This document shows, in pieces, positions 17,136 to 25,299 of a DNA stretch of 64,000 nucleotides (position 1 is the stretch's first letter; every line of letters begins with the position of its first letter). Source of the DNA: Armatimonadota bacterium (GTDB lineage Bacteria; Armatimonadota; Zipacnadia; JAUWAU01); NCBI GenBank assembly GCA_030601885.1, contig JAUWAU010000008.1:62001-126000 (forward strand), given 5' to 3'. Made by a program: the position numbers and the translations under genes. Below the pieces are notes generated by a model. It searched no databases and had not been told where the DNA came from. It was given only the letters and a program-made list of their open reading frames with translations.

Positions 17136-18320
17136 CTACTGCAGGGCATCCTCCTGCACCCAGTGCACCGGGCTGTCGAGCGCGTACTGCAGCAGCTCGT
17201 CGTACAGGATGAGCTGAATGTCCAGTATCTGATCGAAGTCCACTCGCGCATACCTCTCGTCGCCCGTGACGCCATGGCAACACTCGAAGGTAAACGCCGC
17301 CGCTCCGCATATATGATGCAGCGCGCTCACGAGGTTGAAGGACGGTGGCGGGAACTTGTCGCCGTCCTCGCTGATGGCCGGCGCTCGACCGGCGGGAAGG
17401 TCGGCGTCCTGGTAGCGTTTCATCAGTCGCTCGCCGAACTGCTGAACGTGCTCCTTGATGAACTTCGGCACGTAGCTGGGCTCGAGCACAGCGGGTGGCT
17501 GGCCGTGCGAGTGGAGGCTGACGGCAAAGTCGGGCGCCTCGGTCCGAGCCGCTTCGAGGATGGCCTTTGTCTCCTCGGCCATGGGCGCGAAGAACTCATC
17601 GTGCATCGGGTTGATGCCGTCGTCGTTGTAGTAGGCGCCGAGGATCCCCACGTCGCCGACCATCGGGTGCACCAGCTTGCACCCGGGCCAGCCGTAGAGG
17701 GAGCCATCCTTGCGCGTGCCCTGCCCGAACTTCGTCATGATGAGCCTGGATATGCCGATCCAACTATCGTACGGACATCGGGCCCGGCCGTCGGGGTTGG
17801 CACAGGGAATGATGAGCACGCGGCAACGTTCGATGCTGGCTGCCAGTCTCGGCCACTCGCGGCCCCGCCAGTCTTGCCCCGTCTCCGCAACGCGGATGAG
17901 GTTGACCAAGCCAACTGTATTCTCCATCTCCTGTCCATGCACGGGCCCGACGAAAAGCACGACCGGCCTCGTCTCCCCCGTCTTGCGCGCATAGGCGGCC
18001 GGATCGCGGCCACCACAGGCGGAGTTGTAGTTCGCCTGCGAGCGCAGGTCGTCGCGCTCCCCATAGGCCACCAGGTACACATCGCGCTCCCCGGGCGAGC
18101 GAGCAATTACACTGACCTTCCCGCGACGTACCTCGGCTACCGCCTCATCCACTTCCGCCAGACGGCCCTTCCAGAAGTCAGGCACGGCAGGCTGCTCCAC
18201 GGCAGCACCCTCCTTTCCGGGCATTGACGCCTCCGACTGGACCTGCGCTGAGGCTCCAACCAGCGTCAACACAAAGGCGCAGATAATGCACGTCAGTTGC
18301 AGCCGTAAAATACTATGCAC
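17136..18320 (-). CDS. secreted M14-family zinc carboxypeptidase
   Basis: 394 residues from GTG 18320, with GAGAGGAG 8 nt upstream and a signal peptide ending near GASAQ. VVLFVGPVHGQEMENT contains the HxxE zinc motif, FAVSLHSHGQP the third ligand and FTFECCHGV the catalytic glutamate region, in M14 order; RVLIIPCANPDGRA is also typical. It probably trims peptides outside the cytoplasm or in the periplasm. First gene of the operon with alanine dehydrogenase and the HicB-like gene. Confidence 0.85.
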   Translation of the reverse strand: MHSILRLQLTCIICAFVLTLVGASAQVQSEASMPGKEGAAVEQPAVPDFWKGRLAEVDEAVAEVRRGKVSVIARSPGERDVYLVAYGERDDLRSQANYNSACGGRDPAAYARKTGETRPVVLFVGPVHGQEMENTVGLVNLIRVAETGQDWRGREWPRLAASIERCRVLIIPCANPDGRARCPYDSWIGISRLIMTKFGQGTRKDGSLYGWPGCKLVHPMVGDVGILGAYYNDDGINPMHDEFFAPMAEETKAILEAARTEAPDFAVSLHSHGQPPAVLEPSYVPKFIKEHVQQFGERLMKRYQDADLPAGRAPAISEDGDKFPPPSFNLVSALHHICGAAAFTFECCHGVTGDERYARVDFDQILDIQLILYDELLQYALDSPVHWVQEDALQ

Positions 18321-18421
18321 GGGAAACGCTCCTCTCACGGCGGCCAATGCGCACTCCCGGTGCCGTTTCGGCGCGCGTGCCGGATTCTCCTCGCACGGAT
18401 ACGCGCACGCCGCCTAAAAGT

Positions 18422-18450
18422 AATCCCCCGGCGCTGAGTGCCGGGGGATT
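18422..18450 (-). terminator. hairpin terminator after glmS remnant
   Basis: AATCCCCCGGC and GCCGGGGGATT form an 11-bp perfect stem with a 7-nt loop, followed on the minus strand by ATTACTTTTAGG. It lies 40 bp past the glmS stop codon, the expected place for that gene's terminator. Confidence 0.75.
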
Positions 18451-18489
18451 CCCGGTGTTCTGTGTTATAGACTTGCACGTGCTGCCCCG

Positions 18490-18809
18490 CTACTCGACGG
18501 TTACGGTCTTGGCAAGATTCCGCCGCTGATCGATGTCTTCGCCGAGCATGTTCGCCATGTGATAGGCAAAGAGCTGCAGGGGGATCGCCACCGTGTATGC
18601 GCCAATCCCAGAGGGCCGGAGAGACACTGCTTCTGCAGCTCCCCTTCCCGATTGCAGAGCTTGCCCACGGCCTTGCGGACGTCCAGGCGGCCGTCCCAGA
18701 CTACGGCCATGCCGGCAGAATCATACCCCCTGTATTCCAACCGTTTGAGGCCATCCAGAAGAATGCCGCAAGCATCTCGATGGCCAGCGTATCCGATTAT
18801 GCCACACAT
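18490..18809 (-). pseudogene. glmS: glmS with a ~1.5-kb internal deletion
   Basis: The first ~73 residues are the glutaminase start of glucosamine-6-phosphate synthase: MCGIIGYAGHRD with nucleophile Cys2, [14 protein letters not shown] and LGLAHTRW. The next bases switch frame into the extreme C-terminus ([20 protein letters not shown], then NLAKTVTVE and TAG at 18490). About 500 residues of the usual ~610 are missing and the two parts are out of frame. The join falls at TACACGGTGGCG, which can belong to either end, typical of microhomology deletion or assembly collapse. Confidence 0.85.
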
Positions 18810-18948
18810 GATTTCAACCGCCGCCATGTCCTGAGTATCTGCGCATACCGATACTTCTTTGATGTATATTCAATCATTGATTGATGACCCCAGAGAGCCG
18901 CAAAAACCAGCACACCAATGGCTGTCCTATGGCGCAGCGAGCACTTCC

Positions 18949-20358
18949 TTACGCTTCAGCAGCCAGAACCGGGCGAGTCGCACGAGGTTGCGACGGAGGA
19001 CGCGAGTGGCGTTCGTAGATCGCGGCAGCAGCCTCAGCGTGCACGTGCGCCGGCTGCGCCGCCAGGCGAAAGACGTGACACCCGGCATCCGGGCGGAGGG
19101 CGTTTCGCGTGTCAACTATCAGGGACGCGAGCACGGCGATGCGCTCGTAATCGTAGGAGCTGTGCTTGGTCAAGATAAGCACGCAGTCTGCCGTCTGGAC
19201 GGCGGCATCAGTCAGCGCCTCTGACCGACCTGTCCACCCGTTCGCCGACAGCGAGGGGACATGAGGATCGTTGTAAGAGACATGCGCGCCCAGCTCGTGC
19301 AGCATGGGGATGATGCGAAGGGCCGGCGATTCGCGTGTGTCAGCAATGTCGCCTTTGTAGGCCGCTCCCAGCACCAGCACCTGCGATCCGCGCAGGCTCT
19401 TTGCACGCGAATTAAGCGCCTCGATCACCTTTTGCACGACGTGTCGCGGCATGGATGTGTTCACGTCGCTGGCGAGCTCGATGAACCGCGTGTGGAACCC
19501 GTAGGAGCGTGCCTTCCAGGCGAGGTAGAATGGATCGACGGGCACGCAATGGCCCCCCACTCCCGGGCCCGGCTCGAAGCGCATGAACCCGAACGGCTTG
19601 GTAGAGGCGGCGTCGATGACCTCCCATACGTCAAGGCCCATTCGGTCGCACAGCAGGGCCAACTCGTTCACCAGCGCGATGTTCACGTGCCGGAACAGGT
19701 TCTCAAGCAGCTTGGCCGTCTCCGCCACACGGGGCGAGCTGACGGGCACGACCTCTGTAACGATCTGCGAATACAACAGCGCGGCAAGGTCCCCGCACTT
19801 CGCCGTGACGCCGCCGACGACTTTTGGTGTGTTCTGCAGGCCAAAGCGCTGGTTGTTCGGATCCACGCGCTCTGGCGAGTATGCCAGGGCAAAGTCCCGT
19901 CCCACGCGGAGCCCCGTCGCCTCGAGGATGGGTCGCACGAGCTCGTCAGTAGTGCCGGGGAAGGTGGTGCTCTCCAGCACCACGAGCTGGCCGCGCCCCA
20001 GGTACTCAGCCACGCCGTGCGCGGCCGAGCGGACGTAGGACATGTCCGGCTCCCGGTGTTCAGTCACTGGCGTCGGGACGCATATGCAGATGGCATCGGC
20101 AGTCTCCAGCGGCTCGTAGCTGTCGTAAAGCCGAATCGACTCAGCCTTCAGGTGGGCCGTCAGCGCGGCGGGGTCGATGTCCCCGGTCGTTGGCTCGCCT
20201 GAGTGGAGCTGCGCGATGGCTTCCGAGCTGTAGTCTATCCCAACCACATCGAACCCGACATCCGCAAAGCAAACTGCCAGTGGCAGCCCAACGTAACCCA
20301 AACCCACTACTCCGACGGTTGCGCTCCGGTCGCCGATGCGCTCTGCCAAAGTCTTCAT
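18949..20358 (-). CDS. UDP-N-acetylglucosamine/mannosamine 6-dehydrogenase family
   Basis: 469 residues of the UDP-glucose/GDP-mannose dehydrogenase family. VGVVGLGYVGLPLAVCFADV is the NAD loop, VLESTTFPGTTDEL the linker helix, GPGVGGHCVPVDPFYL holds the catalytic cysteine, and LGAAYKGDIADTRESPA opens the C-terminal domain. FHTRFIELASDVNTSMP is typical of the WecC/WbpA/TviB branch acting on UDP-N-acetyl sugars. It makes a uronic acid precursor for surface polysaccharide. A ~40-residue basic and Pro-rich tail at the C-terminus is unusual. It may serve the exopolysaccharide locus at 51-64 kb. Confidence 0.88.
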   Translation of the reverse strand: MKTLAERIGDRSATVGVVGLGYVGLPLAVCFADVGFDVVGIDYSSEAIAQLHSGEPTTGDIDPAALTAHLKAESIRLYDSYEPLETADAICICVPTPVTEHREPDMSYVRSAAHGVAEYLGRGQLVVLESTTFPGTTDELVRPILEATGLRVGRDFALAYSPERVDPNNQRFGLQNTPKVVGGVTAKCGDLAALLYSQIVTEVVPVSSPRVAETAKLLENLFRHVNIALVNELALLCDRMGLDVWEVIDAASTKPFGFMRFEPGPGVGGHCVPVDPFYLAWKARSYGFHTRFIELASDVNTSMPRHVVQKVIEALNSRAKSLRGSQVLVLGAAYKGDIADTRESPALRIIPMLHELGAHVSYNDPHVPSLSANGWTGRSEALTDAAVQTADCVLILTKHSSYDYERIAVLASLIVDTRNALRPDAGCHVFRLAAQPAHVHAEAAAAIYERHSRPPSQPRATRPVLAAEA

Positions 20359-20622
20359 ACCCTTAGCCCCTCGAAGGATCCCGCTCCTGGAGAAATCACA
20401 CCGTCAGAACATCGCACTGTTTGCTTGCCACTGCGTAACCTTAACGTAAGAATTCGGCAACTGTTGGCCCGGCCACATTTACGCGGCGCAAAGGCCTCAG
20501 ACGGCCATCTGAGCGCTCGGAGCACAAGAGGGCGCGGCAGTTACTGTCTGCAGCAGAGGACGCGGGAGCCGGGGCGGGAAATGGACTGACGGCAGCGCAT
20601 TTGCACCATCGGAGGCGAACTG

Positions 20623-22287
20623 ATGAAGCGTCCGGAGCGCTCGATCCACCTAGTCGGCACGCTTGCCCTGGTAGCACTCGTCGCCACGGCTGCCTCAGCG
20701 GAGATGGAGGTGTGGACGGCTCCGGCGATGACGCGAGTGCAGCCCGAGAGCGCGCCCACCGGAGAGCGTCAGATCGCCATTAGCGCCGCGCGGAACGAAT
20801 GGGAGCCGTTTCAGGTGATCGTGACCGCACGCGGGGAGGCACTATCGGACGTCACCGTCGAGGCGACTCATCTCGTCGGGCGGCGGAGGCGCATCGCCCG
20901 GCGCAATATCCACCTGTTCCGCGAGCACTACATTCAGGTGACGCGGCCGAGCTACCGATGCGACACGCCGCCGGGGTGGTGGCCGGACGCGCTGATCCCC
21001 TTTGAGAATCCCCTTGGCGGATCCTTCGGCGAAGCCAAGTACCGCGCGCAGCCCTTCGCGGTGGCGGCCGGCAAGAACCAGCCGATCTGGGGTGAGGTGT
21101 TCGTTCCGTCAGAGGCGCGGCCGGGTGAGTACAAAGGGAGCATCAGCATACGGGCCGCTGACGGCCAGCGGGCAACGGTGCCGATGTCGCTCACGGTCTA
21201 CGACTTCACACTGCCCTCGGTACCCAGCGTGCGCTCCGACTTCGGCAGCGTCTCGCGCGCGGCGCCCCAGCACGGGCTCGAGGCAGGAGACCCGGCCTTC
21301 CTGCCCATCGAGGAGCGCTACCACAGAGCGATGATCGCCCACCGGATCATGCCGGCGGCCCCGGATCGCTGCCATCCGCGCGGGCTGCCAGACGGAAGCA
21401 TCGATGCGTCGGAGTCGCATGGCGTGCTGAAGCATTACATTGAGAGCCTCGGCCTGAACTCCATTCGGCTCCGCCGGGGCGCACCGTACGATGACGCTCT
21501 CGGAGCGGATCGAGCCACTGCCATTCAGTATCTGCGGAATCTGCAGAGCTATCTGGAGGCCAACGGCTGGGCCGACATGGCTTACTTCTACGTGCTCGAT
21601 GAGCCGAACGACGCCGAGGCATACGAGCGGGTGCGGCAGTGGGCAGCACTGATACACGAGGGCAGCCCGAAGCTCAAGGTGCTGTGCACGGAGCAGACGA
21701 TAACGTCGAATCCGGAGTGGGGCGACCTCTACGGCGCAGTGGACATCTGGGTGCCGCTGTGGGCACTGTACGACGAGCCGACCGCCGCCGAGCGCCTCGC
21801 GAAGGACGAGGAGCTCTGGGGCTATACGGCCCTGTGCCAGGGCAAGGAGCCGAGCCCCTACTGGCAGCTCGACTTCCCCGTGCTCAACTACCGCCTCCCC
21901 CTGTGGATAAATTGGCGCTGCGGCATCACGGGACTACTCTACTGGACGACCGTGTACTGGCGCCAGACCGAAGATCCATGGACGGATCCGCTCACCTATG
22001 GCCGGGAGCGGAGTCGTGGCTACAATGGCGAGGGATCGCTCTTCTATCCGGGCGCCCAGGCAGGCTTCGCCGGTCCAGTGGCCTCCATCCGGCTGAAGAT
22101 GATCCGCGAGGGCATGGAGGATTACGAGTACTTCCGCATTCTGGCCGAGCGCGGCGGCAACGAGGTCGCCGACCGCGAGGTCCGTGCCATTGGGAGGAGC
22201 TGGTTCGACTGGGACACGGATCCGGCCCGGCTTATGGAGGCGAGGGAGCGCATTGCGAGGGCGATTGAGGCGAGCGGCGGCCGCTAG
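20623..22287 (+). CDS. secreted DUF4091 / GH123-like protein
   Basis: 554 residues with a signal peptide ending near ASAE. A beta-sandwich region (ISAARNEWEPFQVIVTA, VYDFTLPSVPSVRSDFG) leads into a barrel region with YFYVLDEPNDAEAYERV, where DE fits the catalytic acids of GH123-type hydrolases, then LWINWRCGITGLLYW and the DUF4091 signature IREGMEDYEYFRIL. Such proteins cleave N-acetyl-amino sugars or related glycans outside the cell. GGAGG lies 7 nt before ATG. It faces a sulfatase gene, consistent with breakdown of sulfated polysaccharide. Confidence 0.85.
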   Translation: MKRPERSIHLVGTLALVALVATAASAEMEVWTAPAMTRVQPESAPTGERQIAISAARNEWEPFQVIVTARGEALSDVTVEATHLVGRRRRIARRNIHLFREHYIQVTRPSYRCDTPPGWWPDALIPFENPLGGSFGEAKYRAQPFAVAAGKNQPIWGEVFVPSEARPGEYKGSISIRAADGQRATVPMSLTVYDFTLPSVPSVRSDFGSVSRAAPQHGLEAGDPAFLPIEERYHRAMIAHRIMPAAPDRCHPRGLPDGSIDASESHGVLKHYIESLGLNSIRLRRGAPYDDALGADRATAIQYLRNLQSYLEANGWADMAYFYVLDEPNDAEAYERVRQWAALIHEGSPKLKVLCTEQTITSNPEWGDLYGAVDIWVPLWALYDEPTAAERLAKDEELWGYTALCQGKEPSPYWQLDFPVLNYRLPLWINWRCGITGLLYWTTVYWRQTEDPWTDPLTYGRERSRGYNGEGSLFYPGAQAGFAGPVASIRLKMIREGMEDYEYFRILAERGGNEVADREVRAIGRSWFDWDTDPARLMEARERIARAIEASGGR

Positions 22288-22332
22288 GTGCCGCTTCTCC
22301 CGTCGCCTCGTGTGTCCCGGAGCCACAGGCCC

Positions 22333-23820
22333 TCAATGCTCCCACTTCTCCACCGGCAGGCCCGTCCTGTACAGAAGCACCCGCGGCTCGTAGCCGTCGT
22401 CGGGCCGCGGGCGGCTGGAGCCGGACCAGGCCATGCCGCGGTCCTTCCGCCAGGGGCGCCGCTCCCAGATGGAGCCGCGCATGGGGTCACGAGTGCGGTT
22501 CATCCAAGCCAGCAGCCGATCGTGCAGATCGTCGCGTGCGGCGGCATGGGCGGCTGAATCGATCAGGTTAACCATCTCGCCCGGGTCTTCTTCCAGGTCG
22601 TAGAGCTCGTCCGTGTAGTGCAGGTTGATTAGCAGCTTGTGGCGGCCATCGAAGACGCAGCGGATGGGCTGGAAGCCGCCCATGCCGTCATGGTCGATCT
22701 CGAAGCGGTTGAACTCCATGAGGATCTCGTCCTGCGGGCGGTGGCTCGGGTCCTGCAGCGTCTCCAGAATGCTGACACCCTCCAGAAACGGCGGCTGCTC
22801 GAGGCCGGCTGCAGCGAGGATGGTCGGGACGATGTCCACGTGTGAGACGGGATGGGGGCAGACCGAATCCGCCGGCGCGCGATCGGGCCAGCGTACAATA
22901 AAGGGAACCCGGGTGATCTCCTCATACATCGTCGGCCCTTTGCCCGTCAGGCGGTGGGCGAAGTCGTGGTGGCCGTGGTCGGAGGTGTAGATGACGAGGG
23001 CGTCCGGTGCGAACTGGTCGATGGCGTCCACGACACGGCCGATCTCGTAGTCCACGAAGGCGTTGCAGCCGAAGTACATGGGCCGCCGGAAGGACCTCAT
23101 CTCCGGATCCACATCAAGCTCTGCCGCCCACTCCCTCTGATGCGCGGGTTTATCGGCCAGGGAGTCCCGCACATTCTCACCGAGGGCATACTCGAAATCG
23201 GTGAACATGTCGCAAAACGGAGGCGGGCACGTGCACGGGCCGTGTGGCTCGTCGTATGAGACGGCGAGGAAGAAGGGCCCGCCGCTGTGCTTGGAGAGGA
23301 AGTCGATGGCTCGATCGGAGCAGCGGTGCGCCATGGTGTCCTCTTCGGTGATGCCGTGCTTGTGGATCGCCTCCGGTGAGCCGAGCTCCTGCCGCCACCG
23401 CACTCGCTCCTCGGGTGTGAGCTCCTCCAGATAGTTCCGGATATCGTACCAATAGTCACGGTCCCAGCCGGGCGGGCAGACCCCGTTGCCGAAGTAGTCG
23501 GTGCCGTCCAGGTGCCATTTGCCCATGTAGGCCGTGTGGAAGCCCTTGTCCGACATACGCTCGCCGACGGTTCGGATGTTGTCGCCCTTGGGGACGCAGT
23601 TGCCGAGGACGCCGTTGGTGTGAGGGAACGTTCCGGTGAAAATGGCCGCGCGCGCCGGCCCGCACACGGGCTGCGCCGTGTAGGCGCGGTCGAATCGGAT
23701 GCCCTGGCTGGCGAGCTTGTCCAGGCACGGGGTCTTCAACTCGGGCCGGCCATAGCAGCCCACTTTGTCGGCTCCCTGCGAATCAGTCATGATCAGGACG
23801 ATCTTGTCGGTGCTAGGCAT
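22333..23820 (-). CDS. sulfatase (formylglycine-dependent, family S1)
   Basis: 495 residues. IVLIMTDSQGADKVGCYG gives the first metal aspartates, CGPAR at 53-57 the formylglycine site (C-x-A/P-x-R type with alanine before Arg), FHTAYMGKWHLDG the lysine/histidine pair, and IYTSDHGHHDFAH the second metal site. No signal peptide is visible. The C-terminal ELYDLEEDPGEMVNLID is the usual sulfatase tail. It converges on the DUF4091 protein and lies 55 bp from dinB in the same direction. Confidence 0.92.
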   Translation of the reverse strand: MPSTDKIVLIMTDSQGADKVGCYGRPELKTPCLDKLASQGIRFDRAYTAQPVCGPARAAIFTGTFPHTNGVLGNCVPKGDNIRTVGERMSDKGFHTAYMGKWHLDGTDYFGNGVCPPGWDRDYWYDIRNYLEELTPEERVRWRQELGSPEAIHKHGITEEDTMAHRCSDRAIDFLSKHSGGPFFLAVSYDEPHGPCTCPPPFCDMFTDFEYALGENVRDSLADKPAHQREWAAELDVDPEMRSFRRPMYFGCNAFVDYEIGRVVDAIDQFAPDALVIYTSDHGHHDFAHRLTGKGPTMYEEITRVPFIVRWPDRAPADSVCPHPVSHVDIVPTILAAAGLEQPPFLEGVSILETLQDPSHRPQDEILMEFNRFEIDHDGMGGFQPIRCVFDGRHKLLINLHYTDELYDLEEDPGEMVNLIDSAAHAAARDDLHDRLLAWMNRTRDPMRGSIWERRPWRKDRGMAWSGSSRPRPDDGYEPRVLLYRTGLPVEKWEH

Positions 23821-23875
23821 GCGTGCACACTCCTCGGTCGTTTGCGGGCGGCAGCCCGCTGCTCGTGCGGCGACG

Positions 23876-25042
23876 TCAGTCGTCCACCAGCCGCGCCCGC
23901 CGAATGCTGTCGCGGCCGTAGCGCTCCCGCAGCTCGTCTACGGCCTCGTCCACGGTCGCCGATGGCTCCTCGTCAAACAGCGTTCGCTGCTGCGCGCCTG
24001 CGAAGTTGCTCACTCCGACGCCCAGAAGACGCACGAGGCGCCTCCGGGCGCCCGCCCGGGCCAGCAGAGCCCGAGCGGCAGCGTAGATGGCGGCGTCCGA
24101 ATCGGTGGGGGCGTCGAGAGTGCGGCTTCGCGTGATGGTCTTGAAGTCGGCGAAGCGCAGCTTGAGCTGCACCGTCCTTCCACGCAGGCCCGACTTTCGT
24201 AGCCGCCGACCCACATCCTCGCTCAGCCGCAGCAGCACCCGATGCAGCACCTCAGCGTCGGACGTATCCTGGGCAAAGGTCGTCTCGCTGCTCACCGATT
24301 TGGCCTCGCCCGACCGCTGCACCGGTCGATCGTCGCGCCCGTGGGCCAGTTGGTGAAGGTGCGTGCCGTGCTCGCCGAAGCGGCGCTCCAGCTCCTCTCG
24401 GGGACGCTGTGCGAGATCGCCGATGGTCCTGATGCCGATTCGCTGCAGGGCTTCCTCGGTGACCTTGCCCACGCCCCACAGATGCGAGATGGGCAGGTCG
24501 CGAAGGAAGTCCTCGATGCGGTGCTCCTCCACGAGGACGAGCCCGTCGGGTTTCTCCAGGTCCGACGCGAGCTTGGCGAGAAACTTGTTCGGCGCTACAC
24601 CAACGGAGGCGGTGAGCCCGACCTCCTGACGAACCCGATCTTTGATCTGCCCGGCGATCTCACCGGCCGTCCCGAAGAGCTTCTCGCAGCCGGTGACGTC
24701 GAGGAACGCCTCGTCAATGGAGAGCGGCTCCAGCAGCGGCGTGAACTGGCGGAGGATGTCCATCACTTGCCGCGACACCGCTTGATACTTGGCCATATCA
24801 ACGGGCAGCCGAATCAGATGCGGGCAGAGCCGCACCGCCGTTGCCATCGGCATCGCCGACCGGATGCCGAACTTGCGGGCCTCGTACGATGCCGCGGACA
24901 CGACGCCTCGCTGCTCCGGGCTCCCACCGACGACGACCGGCCTGCCGCGCAGCTCCGGCCTGCCGCGCAGCTCCGGCCGGTCGCGCTGCTCGACCGAGGC
25001 GTAGAAGGCATCCATGTCCACGTGGATGATGGTGCGGGCCAT
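23876..25042 (-). CDS. dinB: DNA polymerase IV
   Basis: 388-residue Y-family polymerase. HVDMDAFYASVEQRD and SIDEAFLDVTG hold the catalytic acids, GVAPNKFLAKLASDLEKPDG is the palm-thumb segment, and LPISHLWGVGKVTEEALQRIG is the HhH thumb. The little-finger domain follows from about residue 235. Near residues 22-34 the hexapeptide ELRGRP occurs twice because an exact 18-bp unit is duplicated at 24938-24973, where homologues have one copy. No beta-clamp peptide is obvious except RTLFDEE near 355. It performs error-prone translesion synthesis. Confidence 0.95.
   Translation of the reverse strand: MARTIIHVDMDAFYASVEQRDRPELRGRPELRGRPVVVGGSPEQRGVVSAASYEARKFGIRSAMPMATAVRLCPHLIRLPVDMAKYQAVSRQVMDILRQFTPLLEPLSIDEAFLDVTGCEKLFGTAGEIAGQIKDRVRQEVGLTASVGVAPNKFLAKLASDLEKPDGLVLVEEHRIEDFLRDLPISHLWGVGKVTEEALQRIGIRTIGDLAQRPREELERRFGEHGTHLHQLAHGRDDRPVQRSGEAKSVSSETTFAQDTSDAEVLHRVLLRLSEDVGRRLRKSGLRGRTVQLKLRFADFKTITRSRTLDAPTDSDAAIYAAARALLARAGARRRLVRLLGVGVSNFAGAQQRTLFDEEPSATVDEAVDELRERYGRDSIRRARLVDD
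24938..24973. repeat. exact 18-bp tandem duplication inside dinB
   Basis: Two identical 18-bp units (24938-24955 and 24956-24973) encode ELRGRP twice on the minus strand. The duplication keeps the frame and lengthens the fingers region after DMDAFYASVEQRDRP. Confidence 0.9.
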
Positions 25043-25171
25043 GCTCGGGTAGGTCTTCCCTCCGGACGTTGCCGCGCCCTTCGCCTATCGCGTGTGCCGG
25101 GCGACGGAGGCCAGGAGGGCCGGCAAAGGGAAAAGCCTTGGCTGTTGCTGCGTGCGATGGGCCTCACAGGC

Positions 25172-25272
25172 GTCGGGCTAGAAAGCCCGACCTACGCGCG
25201 TGTGGGTGAGCCGGCAGGCGGGGGACGGAGCCCCCGCCCTACAACGCCCGACCTACGCGGGTGTGGGTGAGC
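25172..25272. repeat. dispersed palindromic repeats
   Basis: Two perfect hairpins: GTCGGGCT/AGCCCGAC (25172-25191) and GGCGGGGG/CCCCCGCC (25217-25238). A ~24-bp direct repeat containing GCCCGACCTACGCG and GTGTGGGTGAGC begins at about 25186 and 25247 with one mismatch. The same GTAGGTCGG-type palindrome is found inside the sulfatase gene at 28234-29682. Confidence 0.85.
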
Positions 25273-25299
25273 TCATCTCAAGGAGGCGCTGCAAGGCTT

